Positions 18,291 to 27,453 of a DNA stretch of 64,000 nucleotides are shown one piece after another. A program made the translations under genes and the position numbers. Position 1 is the stretch's first letter; every line of letters starts with the position of its first letter. Source of the stretch: Nitrospiraceae bacterium (lineage in GTDB: Bacteria; Nitrospirota; Nitrospiria; Nitrospirales; UBA8639); the NCBI GenBank assembly GCA_020632635.1, contig JACKFE010000005.1:147658-211657 (forward strand), in the 5' to 3' direction. The notes below the pieces were generated by a model, which was not told the DNA's origin, did no database searches, and worked only from the letters and a program-made list of their open reading frames with translations.

Positions 18291-18905
18291 TTGAAACCTA
18301 TTGCCTGCCTCCCTTCACGGGTTGGGGTGATGCCTGAAAAGGGGGTGCCAGGGCTGCCTGATTATGTGGCTCCTGGAATGCGGGTGTTGTTCGTCGGTAT
18401 CAATCCCGGGTTGCGGTCTGCTCAGCTTGGACATCATTTTGCGGGTCATTCCAATCGATTCTGGAAATTATTGGCGGATTCGAAGTTAATCCCGATTCCC
18501 CTTACCTACCAAGACGATTTCAGATTATTGGAATGGGGAATCGGGTTGACCAACCTTGTGGCTCGTCCCACCGCAGGCATTCATGAACTCTCCACTCAGG
18601 AATATCGAGAAGGGCGGACCATTCTTTTCAAGATGATTGAAGTCTATCGCCCTCAGATCATTGCTCTGTTAGGCTTGGGAATCACCAAAATTCTTTTTGA
18701 AGAATCGGAAAGCCAGGTCTATTCTGGAGCCATCGGCCGGAAGGTGAAACCTGGCTTGTACCCGGTGTTGTTGCAGAAGACGCCAGTTTTTGTTTTGCCC
18801 AATCCCAGCGGCCGGAACGCTCATTATTCCTATCAGGCCATGAGACATTGGTTTCAAGAACTTGGGACCACGATAGCGGATTTGTCCGCAAGAAAGGATT
18901 GGTGA
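18291..18905 (+). CDS. mug: G/U mismatch-specific DNA glycosylase
   Basis: Removes uracil or ethenocytosine opposite G in DNA. The active-site motif FVGINPGLRSAQLGHHFAGH and the C-terminal NPSGRNAHYSY motif (where Mug has NPSG) are both present. 204 aa from TTG 18291; ATG 18330 is an alternative that begins MPEKGVPGLPDYVAPG and is closer to the family's usual start. Its TGA stop shares a base with the ATG of the protease gene downstream, so the two are likely translated together. Confidence 0.88.
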   Translation: MKPIACLPSRVGVMPEKGVPGLPDYVAPGMRVLFVGINPGLRSAQLGHHFAGHSNRFWKLLADSKLIPIPLTYQDDFRLLEWGIGLTNLVARPTAGIHELSTQEYREGRTILFKMIEVYRPQIIALLGLGITKILFEESESQVYSGAIGRKVKPGLYPVLLQKTPVFVLPNPSGRNAHYSYQAMRHWFQELGTTIADLSARKDW

Positions 18906-19930
18906 TGAGCAGATTTGGGAATACAGGGAGAGTGTTCACTGCCGGTTTCCTCCTCATGGTTGGTGGATTCTATGGGTGGAGTGAGGCTTGTGCCGAATCT
19001 GCTGTGAGCGCCGACGGGATTTCGCGTGCAAAGCAGGCTACGGTGGGCATTCTGGGAGGACCAGTTCGGGGAGATCTGGCTGAAGACGTTGGCGTGTCTG
19101 TTTCCGTTCGAGGGACTGGAATTCATCTGGGGGGCGGGGTGATCGTGACGGCACGTCATGCTGTAGAGCAGACGGAGGGTTCAAAGAATGTGGTCCCTGA
19201 AACCATTCGGGTTATCACCGATGACGTACAAGAGCTGACCGCGGTCCGTCAGGGGGCTAATGCCTATATGGATGTAGCGGTCTATCAATTAACCGGGGAA
19301 CCCTCGGAGTGGCCGGCGGCAGGTGTAGAACTGAGTAATCAGGCCGCGACCTATGGAGATGAGGTGTTTACTGTGGGATTTCCATTGGGCTGGGGACCGG
19401 CTATCAGTTTCGGCCATGTGGGCAATCCCAATACGTTCCTGCCGACAGTCCAAAGCCGGGTCATGCAGGTGGATCTCTCGGCATGTAGCGGGAATTCCGG
19501 AGGCGGTTTGTTGAATCGGAATGGAGAATTAGTGGGGTTGGTGCATGCCATTATTCAAACGGGGGTGGATCAGGAAGATCGGCGATGTAGCCGGTTTGCC
19601 TTCGCGTTGCCGGGATTATTAGTTAAACGCGTGATTGCCGCTGTGCAGGAAGGACGCGTTCCCGGTTTTTCCGTATTGGGGCTGCATGTGACGACGGTCA
19701 ATAAAGATGGAAGATGGCTGCTGATGATTGAAAAAGCCTCGGGTCCCTCGCGGCATGCTGGATTTCGGAAGGAAGATATTCTTCTGGCGATTAATGGCCT
19801 GGCGATTACCAGTTCCGCGCAATTAAAAAATTATCTCATTGAACAAACTGAACCGGGACAGTCGGTCATGCTTTTGATTCGACGAGGGGAAGTCGAGAAG
19901 GAAGTGCAAGTGATCCTTGGAGGATTATGA
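18905..19930 (+). CDS. HtrA/DegP-like serine protease with one PDZ domain
   Basis: About 341 aa, exported by a signal peptide (residues about 9-30). Trypsin-fold catalytic triad: His in TARHAV (about 83), Asp in MDVAVYQL (about 121), Ser in ACSGNSGGG (about 197). A PDZ domain follows (about 255-340) with GFRKEDILLAINGLAI. It differs from classic DegP in having only one PDZ and extra Cys around the active serine and at CSRFAFALP. ATG 18905 overlaps the mug stop and has AAAGGA upstream; a longer start at 18848 would lie inside mug and lacks a ribosome site. Function: periplasmic protein quality control. Confidence 0.82.
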   Translation: MSRFGNTGRVFTAGFLLMVGGFYGWSEACAESAVSADGISRAKQATVGILGGPVRGDLAEDVGVSVSVRGTGIHLGGGVIVTARHAVEQTEGSKNVVPETIRVITDDVQELTAVRQGANAYMDVAVYQLTGEPSEWPAAGVELSNQAATYGDEVFTVGFPLGWGPAISFGHVGNPNTFLPTVQSRVMQVDLSACSGNSGGGLLNRNGELVGLVHAIIQTGVDQEDRRCSRFAFALPGLLVKRVIAAVQEGRVPGFSVLGLHVTTVNKDGRWLLMIEKASGPSRHAGFRKEDILLAINGLAITSSAQLKNYLIEQTEPGQSVMLLIRRGEVEKEVQVILGGL

Positions 19931-20154
19931 TTGCCCCAAGGCAGTAAGAACCGTATCGGGATGTTTGGGGGCATCATCAAGGGGATTGGGTGCAGTTCCG
20001 GAAACAACCCCTGCATTTCAACTGGTTATTGGTGAAGACTTTCGAGTAAAGTGAATCATTGTTCAGAAGGCCAAGCCAAATTGTGATAAAGCCCCTATGT
20101 AGTACCAAACCAAGACTCCCGTGAATAGGCATATTTCTCCATGATGGCGCGTGC
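19931..20154. other. Intergenic gap of 224 bases
   Basis: Separates the protease and the flavoprotein gene on the same strand. I see no ORF with a ribosome site and no clear terminator. The partial complementarity between AGGGGATTG (about 19979) and CAACCCCT is imperfect and has no T-run. Confidence 0.4.
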
Positions 20155-21384
20155 ATGAAGAAGCCATCTTCCCATCTCTCTGACCCTCAAACCCGTGTTG
20201 ATGTGATTGTAGTGGGTATGGGCCCAGGCGGTGCCACCGCCGCTCGGGAGTTAGCCCAACAAGGTTTCTCCGTGTTGGCCTTCGATAAACTGGTACATCC
20301 ACGATATAAGGTATGCGGGGGAGGCCTTTCTGCGCGCATTGAACGCTTTTTGCCGGACGACTTTAAGGCGGTTGTGGAGAAAACGGTCTTTCGAGTGCAA
20401 TTTATGTATGGAGGAGAAGAATCGTTTTTCCTGGAATTTCCTCAGCCTGTGGCCTATATGGTCAGGCGACCCCAATTCGATCGGTGGTTGGTGGACAAAG
20501 CCATTGATGCGGGAACCGATCTGCGGGAGGGCGAGTCCGTAGAACATCTGCACATGGATGAAGTTGGGGCGGAGGTGAGAACCAGTCAGCGGAGTTATCA
20601 AAGTCGCTTTGTCATCGGCGCGGATGGGGCGATGAGTCTGGTGGCCCAACACCTATTTCCTGGAAGGCGACTACCCATGATTCCGGCTTTGGAAAGCGAA
20701 TACCATGGTCCCTCGTCTTCCGATCAGGCTCATGAGGCGCCCACGGCGTTGATCAGCCTGAGTGCGGCCGAAAAAGGCTATGGATGGGTGTTCCCGAAAA
20801 AGGACGGCCTGTCTTTTGGCGTGGGGGAATTTGTCAAAGGCGCGAATCGTCCTCGGCGAAGCTTTGACCGGTTTATTCACGGTGAGAAGCGTCTCGCTGG
20901 TCTGATTATTCCCCCTCCACTTGGATATCCATTGCCCATTGCGCGAGGACGTCCGGCGGATCAGGGAAACCCCTGGACAGGAAATCTCGTCAGCCAACGG
21001 GCTCTATTGGTGGGAGACGCCGGGCATCTCGTTGACCCGTTATTGGGAGAAGGGATTTATTACGCGGTTCGCTCAGGCCATATGGCTGCGAAAGCCGTAG
21101 CGGATGCTCTTCACCAGTCTCCGGTCCGGTTGCAAACCTATGAAGAATCGATCAATCAGGCGTTTGGAGCGGAATTTTTTGCGGCGGCTCAACTGAATCG
21201 GATTATCTATGGTCTTCCCCGGCCGGTGCATCGGTGGGCAGGGCGCTGGTTTCCGAAAACCTATCAACGAGTATTGCGCAAGTACTGTGAGGTGCTCCAG
21301 GGACGAGAAACGTACCAGGGGTTGTGGAACCGAATTCGGGATCGGATCAGAAGGCCCTGGGCTCATGGAGCCCAGCGGGGTTGA
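20155..21384 (+). CDS. Geranylgeranyl reductase-family FAD-dependent oxidoreductase
   Basis: A 409-aa flavoprotein with the FAD-binding fold at the start, VIVVGMGPGGATAARELAQ, the conserved PRYKVCGGGLSAR block (about residue 45-57), and the second FAD motif ALLVGDAGHLVDPLLGEGI (about 282-300). These define the geranylgeranyl reductase/digeranylglycerophospholipid reductase family, which reduces isoprenoid double bonds. In bacteria the substrates include quinone side chains, carotenoid or chlorin tails and unknown lipids. The start ATG has no obvious Shine-Dalgarno sequence. Neighbours do not identify the substrate. Confidence 0.82.
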   Translation: MKKPSSHLSDPQTRVDVIVVGMGPGGATAARELAQQGFSVLAFDKLVHPRYKVCGGGLSARIERFLPDDFKAVVEKTVFRVQFMYGGEESFFLEFPQPVAYMVRRPQFDRWLVDKAIDAGTDLREGESVEHLHMDEVGAEVRTSQRSYQSRFVIGADGAMSLVAQHLFPGRRLPMIPALESEYHGPSSSDQAHEAPTALISLSAAEKGYGWVFPKKDGLSFGVGEFVKGANRPRRSFDRFIHGEKRLAGLIIPPPLGYPLPIARGRPADQGNPWTGNLVSQRALLVGDAGHLVDPLLGEGIYYAVRSGHMAAKAVADALHQSPVRLQTYEESINQAFGAEFFAAAQLNRIIYGLPRPVHRWAGRWFPKTYQRVLRKYCEVLQGRETYQGLWNRIRDRIRRPWAHGAQRG

Positions 21385-21451
21385 AATGCCGGTACTGGTC
21401 GAATATCCGAAATGGGATGCGTCGTGAGATGTTGTGATTGCGGAAAGAGCC

Positions 21452-22027
21452 TTATTCCTCTATTGGAGCATAGGCCTTCAATCCATCCATAAAGGTGTGA
21501 ATGCCCCACCCCCATGTTCCCCGGACGGCATGGTGTTCCTGGCCGGAGGCGATCATCATGACGGTTAGGCTCCAGCCTTGAACCCGGTGGGCATGAAATT
21601 GTGTCGGTTGAATTTCCAGAATGACTTCCAAGTCCAGATTTTGGCCAAGTGAGGTGCTGATGTCTTGAATCAGGCGATCCATTTGCCCTTGTAGAAAAAG
21701 GGTCAGATCGGCCAGCAGGTCCTTGGCATTGTGAGAGATGTCCGCAAAGCACAACGTGACAAAGGAGACAAGAATCACGGGGCGTGCCGGATCTGGCCCT
21801 TTGGCAAAACTTTGGTCCGCCGCCAAGGTCATAAACGGAGAGTGAGCGGCATTGAGCCATTCCAATAATTCCTGGGTTTCCGGCCATCCCACACATGGTG
21901 GAATCACGGGGATCAATTGAGGATTGGTCTTGAGGTCAATGAAGCTGGCGTCCCAACTTCCATCACTGATGGCGGGACCATAGGGTACATGGAACAGCGA
22001 GGTCCCTTCTGAAACGAGAATGCCCAT
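21452..22027 (-). CDS. Protein of unknown function, 191 aa
   Basis: Begins MGILVSEGTSLFHVPYGPAI and has a GGAG ribosome site about 8 bases upstream. The central part is a helix with DLLADLTLFLQGQMDRLI. No signal peptide or membrane segment is apparent, so it should be cytoplasmic. It stands alone between two plus-strand genes, convergent with the flavoprotein. I do not recognise the family and see no catalytic motif. Confidence 0.6.
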   Translation of the reverse strand: MGILVSEGTSLFHVPYGPAISDGSWDASFIDLKTNPQLIPVIPPCVGWPETQELLEWLNAAHSPFMTLAADQSFAKGPDPARPVILVSFVTLCFADISHNAKDLLADLTLFLQGQMDRLIQDISTSLGQNLDLEVILEIQPTQFHAHRVQGWSLTVMMIASGQEHHAVRGTWGWGIHTFMDGLKAYAPIEE

Positions 22028-22151
22028 GAGAGAGAAACTCCGAATGATAAGATGACTCGTATTCTACAGGAATGTCAGGTGGAAAAGGGAAGAGGGTTTT
22101 ATCTCAAACACCCCACGCTTTTGAGGGGTTGCCGATGATGAAAGTGAGACG

Positions 22152-23984
22152 ATGTCAGCTGTAATTTTTGCGCAAAAATTGACGAAGGCCTTTGGGGCCA
22201 AACCATTGTTCCGTGATGTGACATTTGGGGTAGAGGAAAAAGATCGAATTGGGATTATTGGGCCCAATGGCTCGGGCAAGTCCACGTTATTAAAAATATT
22301 GGCCGGACTCGAACGGCCTGACCAGGGAACTGTGACGCAACGACAATCTCTTCGTGTGGCCTACGTTTCCCAACAACCGGACTTTCCCGATGGGGCCACG
22401 GTGGGCGACATACTGCATGGGGCGGCCTTGCAAGGAGGGCTGTCGGAAACCGAGAGCCAGCGGCGGATGTATGAATGGTCCGGCCGGACTGGATTTGCCG
22501 GTCTCGAACAAGTGGTGGCTCCCTTGTCAGGCGGATGGAAGAAACGATTGGCTATTGCATCCGGAGCTATTCAGGATCCCGACGTGTTGTTATTGGACGA
22601 ACCGACCAATCACTTGGACCTCGAGGGGTTGCGATGGTTGGCCCAACTGCTGGTTCAGGGAAGTTGGGCCTGGGTGTTGGTTAGCCATGACCGGTGGTTT
22701 TTGGATCAGACCGTCAACCGAGTGACGGAATTAAACAGTCGTTATGTCGATGGGGTCCTTTCCTTCCCCGGGTCCTACTCGGACTTTTTGGATAAGCGGG
22801 ACGCTTTTCAGGAATTGCAGGAGCAGCAGGCGCAGGCTCTGGCTGGGAAGGTGCGGAAGGAAGAAGCCTGGTTGAGACGTGGGCCCAAAGCCAGGACCAC
22901 GAAAGCCAAATATCGGGTGGATTCCGCCTACGCCCTCCAAGAGCAGTTGGCTGAAGTGTCGACGAGGCTTCGGGAGGGGAGTACGGAGTTGGATTTTGTG
23001 GGGTCGGGGCGAAAGACCAAACGCCTGGTGGTGGGTGAGGGAATCAAAAAAGGATTTGGTCATCATCTGTTGTTTGAGCATCTTGATGTCGTGTTGTCCC
23101 CTGGCGTACGACTGGGCTTATTGGGTGTGAACGGATCCGGCAAGTCCACCCTTCTAAAAATTTTGGCCAAAATCCTTGAGCCGGATCAGGGAACGATCAA
23201 ACATGCGGAGCAGTTGAAGGTCGTCTATTTCGATCAACATCGCCAAGAACTGGATAGAAAGCTGACATTGAGACAGGCTCTGTCCGATACGGGGTTTACC
23301 GTCATGTATCGGGATAAATCGATGCATGTCGTGGCCTGGGCCAAGCGATTTCAATTTCAACCGGAGCAGTTGGATGTGCGCGTGGATTTGTTGTCAGGAG
23401 GCGAGCAAGCCAGGGCGCTCATGGCTCGCCTCATGCTTCAGCCGGCCGATGTGTTGATTGTGGATGAGCCGACCAATGATCTGGATATTCCGACGCGGGA
23501 AGTCCTTGAGGAAGGTCTGAAAGAATTTCCGGGGTCTCTGGTCTTGGTGACGCATGACCGCTATATGCTGGAAGAAGTCTGTACGCAATTTATCGGGTTT
23601 GATGGTCAAGGGGGCCATGCATTCTTTGCCGAGTATGAACAATGGGAGGTCTGGCTGCGCAAGCGGGAACAACGCCAACGATTGACCGAAGGTTCTGTTG
23701 CCGGATCCTCGGAAGAGCGATCGCGTCGATTGCCAACAAAAAAGTTATCGTATAAAGAAAAACAGGAGTTCGAAACCATGGAGCAGCGGATTGAAGCGGC
23801 AGAGGCATTATTGGAGAAAGCTCAAGGGGTGATGACCGATCCGTCCGTTGTGAGCGATCATGTGAAGCTGGAAGCGGCCGTGAAAGCCTTGCAATCAGCC
23901 GAGCAGGACGTCGAGCGGTTATATGCTCGATGGTCGGAATTAGAGGCTAAGCGGCAAGGCGTTCCTTCATCGTACAGTGAATGA
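22152..23984 (+). CDS. uup: ABC-F family ATPase, Uup-like
   Basis: A 610-aa soluble protein with two ABC ATPase domains and no membrane helices: Walker A GPNGSGKST (about 37) and GVNGSGKST (about 325), Walker B LLLDEPTNHLDL and LIVDEPTNDLDI, signatures LSGGW and LSGGEQ. The linker between domains (about 220-290) has the many charged residues of the ABC-F domain-linker, and the C-terminal ~90 residues form a coiled coil like Uup's DNA-binding tail. ABC-F proteins act on the ribosome or, for Uup, also bind DNA and limit transposon excision. The first signature is LSGGW rather than LSGGQ, as in many Uup proteins. Confidence 0.88.
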   Translation: MSAVIFAQKLTKAFGAKPLFRDVTFGVEEKDRIGIIGPNGSGKSTLLKILAGLERPDQGTVTQRQSLRVAYVSQQPDFPDGATVGDILHGAALQGGLSETESQRRMYEWSGRTGFAGLEQVVAPLSGGWKKRLAIASGAIQDPDVLLLDEPTNHLDLEGLRWLAQLLVQGSWAWVLVSHDRWFLDQTVNRVTELNSRYVDGVLSFPGSYSDFLDKRDAFQELQEQQAQALAGKVRKEEAWLRRGPKARTTKAKYRVDSAYALQEQLAEVSTRLREGSTELDFVGSGRKTKRLVVGEGIKKGFGHHLLFEHLDVVLSPGVRLGLLGVNGSGKSTLLKILAKILEPDQGTIKHAEQLKVVYFDQHRQELDRKLTLRQALSDTGFTVMYRDKSMHVVAWAKRFQFQPEQLDVRVDLLSGGEQARALMARLMLQPADVLIVDEPTNDLDIPTREVLEEGLKEFPGSLVLVTHDRYMLEEVCTQFIGFDGQGGHAFFAEYEQWEVWLRKREQRQRLTEGSVAGSSEERSRRLPTKKLSYKEKQEFETMEQRIEAAEALLEKAQGVMTDPSVVSDHVKLEAAVKALQSAEQDVERLYARWSELEAKRQGVPSSYSE

Positions 23985-24053
23985 ATCCTTGCAGGTTGAT
24001 AGTGGTCCATGGCTCCCATTGGTGTTGGAATATCTGACAAAAGGAGGAAGACC

Positions 24054-24656
24054 ATGAAGCAAGCATTTCTCGTCCTGTTGTGGGTGGGGATCGTCCTACT
24101 GGGGTTTTTCGCCTGTCCCGTATGGGCTGGTTATGACGATGGTGAAGCCGCGTATTTGAACGGAGAGTTTTCCACCGCATTAGAAATCTGGAAACCATTA
24201 GCCGAGCAAGGCCATGCGGATGCCCAAAACATGTTGGGCTATATGTACCGGTTTGGGGAAGGGGTGGACCCCGACTATGCCTTGGCCCGGAAATGGTATC
24301 GGTTGGCGGCTGATCAAGGGAATCCGTCGGCTCAGAATAATCTAGGGGTGATGTATCGATTGGGATTGGGGGGAGCCCAGGATTTTCAGGAAGCGTTTTA
24401 TTGGTTTCATCGTGCGGCGGACCAAGGGAATGGGGGAGCCCAGAACCATTTGGGGCTTATGTACTATAAGGGGGAAGGGGTTGAGTCAGATAAAGTGAAA
24501 GCCTATAAATGGGCCTATTTGGCCGCCCAGCAGGGATTGGATCCGGCTGTCCAGGCCTTGGCCATGCTTGAGCAGGAACTGTCGGCAGCCCAAATTCAGG
24601 AAGGTCAGGCCTTAGCTAGGGCCTGGAAACCTCGGGGCGAGGAAGTTGCTCTCTGA
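24054..24656 (+). CDS. Sel1-repeat exported protein
   Basis: About 200 aa with a signal peptide (residues 2-25, ending CPVWAGYDDG) and three to four Sel1 repeats: the pattern AQNMLGYMYRFGEGV, AQNNLGVMYRLGLGG and AQNHLGLMYYKGEGV recurs every 36 residues. Sel1 repeats are protein-interaction modules. ATG 24054 is chosen because AAAGGAGG precedes it at six bases; the in-frame ATG at 24009 lacks this and would spoil the signal peptide. Confidence 0.82.
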   Translation: MKQAFLVLLWVGIVLLGFFACPVWAGYDDGEAAYLNGEFSTALEIWKPLAEQGHADAQNMLGYMYRFGEGVDPDYALARKWYRLAADQGNPSAQNNLGVMYRLGLGGAQDFQEAFYWFHRAADQGNGGAQNHLGLMYYKGEGVESDKVKAYKWAYLAAQQGLDPAVQALAMLEQELSAAQIQEGQALARAWKPRGEEVAL

Positions 24657-25134
24657 GGGCGAATTCCGGCGGGGATCTGTTTCCTATGTGGCCCGCATTT
24701 GAGTCAACGGTGAGGCTTTTCAGCCGATTGCCTGAACCGTTTCATTTCTTTATGTAAACCACATGCGTAACCTTTCTTTCAGTTCAATCAGCTCTCATTT
24801 GACTCCCTGTCCAAGGACTGTTAGGGTGCCGTGAGGGTGCGGTTGTTCTGATTTCCACACGAAACGTTCGTAAGCGAACGATCTTCCTTCTTTTTTCGTG
24901 ATCAGTCTGGCAATGGCGGTTTACCCTGTTCCTCTTCCCACGGAGGTGGGAGATTGGAGGAATGAGGTTGGCGGTCCAGCCTGATTTCCTTTCAAAGGAT
25001 TCTGAATAGAGCCCGATTCCGGTTCGGCATCATGTCCCTAGGGACTATGCTCAGAAAGATTCTCCTCATTTATGAATAGGGATTCTGTCGTGGAATAAAG
25101 GCAGGGTACGGAGGAATGTGAAGGAGTCACTTCC
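24657..25134. other. Long intergenic stretch without a supported gene
   Basis: About 480 bases with stops in all frames. It contains one perfect hairpin (listed separately) and several C/T-rich tracts. No tRNA-like cloverleaf or riboswitch fold was recognised by eye. A small RNA cannot be excluded. Confidence 0.4.
24865..24880 (+). terminator. Possible weak terminator hairpin
   Basis: CGTTCG-TAAG-CGAACG is a perfect 6-bp stem with a 4-base loop. A pyrimidine stretch follows and TTTTTT occurs at 24891-24896, ten bases after the stem. The gap to the T-run is long for a standard intrinsic terminator, and the stem is also symmetric enough to be a protein-binding site. Confidence 0.3.
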
Positions 25135-25365
25135 TTGCAGGCGCAGACTGATGCGTATGACTATGCTAGCCGTCTGTATCCGACAGATACGGATCAGATG
25201 GAAAACCCCTATATTTTGATTGGAATGGACCGAACGTGGCTTCCTGAATCGTGCGCGGATCGACGGAAGTGGATTGTGTATGGCAACCATGGGTTGAGGA
25301 AGGAAGTATGTTATGAAATTAACGATGCAATGGGGCGGAAAGAATCAGCGACCCAAATCCTGTAA
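25135..25365 (+). CDS. Possible small protein, 76 aa
   Basis: TTG start with AAGGAG (25121-25126) at eight bases. The sequence has protein-like composition with DAYDYASRLYPTDTD and MENPYILIGMDRTWLP. It overlaps the next ORF by 53 bases in another frame, which weakens the case. No family recognised. Confidence 0.3.
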   Translation: MQAQTDAYDYASRLYPTDTDQMENPYILIGMDRTWLPESCADRRKWIVYGNHGLRKEVCYEINDAMGRKESATQIL

Positions 25366-25609
25366 GCCACCTCAAAAAATTCGTTGGAATGTGTTGGGCA
25401 TTCCTGATCCGAGAAAAGGTCCTCTTCCGGTTCCAATTGAGGAAATCAGACGTCAAGCTCAAGCCATTTCTTCTCGAGCGATGGATCAGAGTGCACCCGG
25501 AAAATCCGACGGAGACTCCGTCAAAAAGGGGCCGTCTTCGAAAACTGAAAAATCTGGCGGGAAAGCCAAGCGGAGTTCAAAAAACTCTCAAGCTTCGCGG
25601 AATGCCTAA
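25313..25609 (+). CDS. Small basic protein, 98 aa, unknown function
   Basis: ATG 25313 is preceded by GAGGAAGGAAG. The first half, with KIRWNVLGIPDPRKGPLPVP, looks structured; the second half is a Lys/Ser/Gly-rich low-complexity tail (about residues 60-98) suggesting disorder or nucleic acid binding. A further small frame (25602-25745) overlaps its stop but has no ribosome site. No family recognised. Confidence 0.4.
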   Translation: MKLTMQWGGKNQRPKSCKPPQKIRWNVLGIPDPRKGPLPVPIEEIRRQAQAISSRAMDQSAPGKSDGDSVKKGPSSKTEKSGGKAKRSSKNSQASRNA

Positions 25610-25766
25610 GTCGAACCGGATACGTATTGAATGCTGGATGAAAGTTCGATGCGAATACCATGTCAAGCCTTCCGTTGAGAAGCATGGAGATGGCTGGGAA
25701 AGCGAGGGAGAGGACGCAGGCTTGGATCCAGTTGAGTCTGCATAAAACGAGAAAAAAGGATGTACC

Positions 25767-25955
25767 ATGGCCAGATCAAGTAAAGTGACCCAGGGAAAAC
25801 GCAATCGTGAAATGGCGAAAAAGATGAAACAGCAAGAAAAAGAGTCTCGTCGTCTCCAGAGAAAATCGCAAGAACCTGATACCCCTACTCTTTCCTCCGA
25901 CGAAGATCCTGATCTCTTGGGAATTCGTCCAGGACCTCAACCTCCTCAGTACTAG
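25767..25955 (+). CDS. Small highly charged protein, 62 aa
   Basis: Begins MARSSKVTQGKRNREMAKKM with AAAAGGA ribosome site about eight bases before ATG 25767. A Lys/Arg/Glu-rich helix (residues 1-35) is followed by an acidic, Pro-rich end (SSDEDPDLLG, PGPQPPQY). Such small basic helices are often nucleic-acid or ribosome associated, but there is no direct evidence here. Confidence 0.5.
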   Translation: MARSSKVTQGKRNREMAKKMKQQEKESRRLQRKSQEPDTPTLSSDEDPDLLGIRPGPQPPQY

Positions 25956-26117
25956 GTTCATATTCGCTCGAGCGGTACTCTTGATTCAGAATGACGGGAC
26001 GCTCTGTTTTCACCGGGATGTTCACCCTCCAGGGGTTCTGTTCTCCACGAAGCAGTGCAAAGGTCCCTCTTCCCCCTCTTATAGGATCAGAGGTGGGTAT
26101 GGTACATTGTGTGAGAG

Positions 26118-26678
26118 ATGAAGGCTTCTAGATATCAATGGGCAGTGTGGGGTGTTTTCCTGTGGCTGGTTGGATGCACGTTTGGCCCGGAGGTTGTTCC
26201 GGATACCCTGCAATCTCAAGTGGATTCCCAACTCACCTTCGAGCAAATTTTAGAAGACCCAACAACTGTGCAAGGGAAATTGGTGGTATTGGGGGGGGAA
26301 GTGCTGCATGCCAAGCGATTGAGGGAGGCCACGCAATTGGAAATTTTACAACTCCCCCTGGATAGTTCCCAGAGACCCTCTCAGGCAAAAACCGACTCAA
26401 AGGGGCGATTCCTGGCGTTTGAACATGCGTTTCTTGACCCCGCAACTTTTCCCCCCGGGACTCGAGTCACCGTGGTGGGAGAGCTGACAGGAGTCCAATC
26501 GGCTCAACTGGATGACATGTCCTATCAGTATCCCACGATGCTCGTGAAACACGTGCATGTGTGGAATGCGGAGGCTGAGGCACGGAGTCAAGCGTCCGGG
26601 CCTTGGTATGGTATTTTTGGTGGGGGCAGTACTGGCGGGCGGGTCGGCGGGGGCGTGAGTATTGGAATTGGGTTTTAA
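26118..26678 (+). CDS. Slp-family outer-membrane lipoprotein
   Basis: A 186-aa lipoprotein: lipobox WLVGC (Cys about residue 20), then the Slp pattern with FEQILEDPTTVQGKLVVLGG and, near the middle, PGTRVTVVGELTG. Ends in a Gly-rich tail (GGGSTGGRVGGGVSIGIGF). Slp is induced by starvation or acid stress in Escherichia coli. The gene contains an eight-G run around 26291, a slippage-prone site. It stands alone. Confidence 0.8.
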   Translation: MKASRYQWAVWGVFLWLVGCTFGPEVVPDTLQSQVDSQLTFEQILEDPTTVQGKLVVLGGEVLHAKRLREATQLEILQLPLDSSQRPSQAKTDSKGRFLAFEHAFLDPATFPPGTRVTVVGELTGVQSAQLDDMSYQYPTMLVKHVHVWNAEAEARSQASGPWYGIFGGGSTGGRVGGGVSIGIGF

Positions 26679-26742
26679 GCCTCTTGTAGTATTGCCGTCT
26701 GTCGTGTCGCGAACCTTCTCATTACTCCATTGTTGAACCCTT

Positions 26743-27372
26743 GTGAAGAGCCATCAATTCCCTTCCTCCCCCTCCAATCGTTCTTCTGCTGAACAAGAGG
26801 CTCAAGCCCGTTTTGGGTCAGAGGCTCGGGCACTGCAGTTTTACCAGAATCAAGTGGTGACCGCGTTAAATGCTCCAATGCAAGACTTTATCACGAGACA
26901 GGAAATGTGTTGGATCGCCACATCCGATCAAGAGGGACACTGTGATTCGTCATTTCGGGCCGGTCCTCCGGGTTTTGTCAGTATTGTAAACGCGAGGCAA
27001 TTGCTGCTTCCGGAATATCGTGGCAATGGCGTCATGGCCAGTATCGGGAATATTCTACAGAATCCCCGAATTGGCCTGTTGTTTCTGGATATGTTGCACA
27101 GCACTGTTGGCTTACATGTCAATGGGCGGGCCCGGGTGTTGAATAACGATGAGATCCTAGAATTTTCTGATCCCCAGCCGAGTCTTGTCGAAGCATCCCG
27201 GATGAAAGGCGGGCGTCGTCCGGAATGTTGGATTTCGGTAGAGGTTGAAGAAGCCTATATTCATTGTTCAAAGCATGTGCCTCTCTTAAAAAAAGTCGAC
27301 AAACAACTTCATTGGGGAACCGATGATGAGCAAAAAAAGGGTGGGGATTTTTTTCGGCTCCGGTCTTCCTAG
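26743..27372 (+). CDS. Pyridoxamine 5'-phosphate oxidase-like FMN-binding protein
   Basis: A 209-aa protein of the PNPOx-like split-barrel superfamily. Features: MQDFITRQEMCWIATSDQEG at about residue 46 and GPPGFVSIVNARQLLLPEYR then GNGVMASIGNILQNPRIGLL, a block typical of the group that binds FMN or F420. Many members detoxify or reduce small molecules rather than make pyridoxal phosphate. Start is GTG at 26743 with a weak ribosome site. No linked genes point to a substrate. Confidence 0.75.
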   Translation: MKSHQFPSSPSNRSSAEQEAQARFGSEARALQFYQNQVVTALNAPMQDFITRQEMCWIATSDQEGHCDSSFRAGPPGFVSIVNARQLLLPEYRGNGVMASIGNILQNPRIGLLFLDMLHSTVGLHVNGRARVLNNDEILEFSDPQPSLVEASRMKGGRRPECWISVEVEEAYIHCSKHVPLLKKVDKQLHWGTDDEQKKGGDFFRLRSS

Positions 27373-27453
27373 CTGACCCTTGATCTAGAGTCGGTGCAGG
27401 AAGACAAGGCATGAGCAGATTCAGGCCTAGGTCTTCACGGAAGGAGGAGGCAG

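Noticed and set aside
25389..25745. 118-aa plus-strand ORF overlapping the small basic protein
   Set aside because: Composition unlike a protein in its first half, no ribosome site; only its tail (25602-25745) is faintly plausible.
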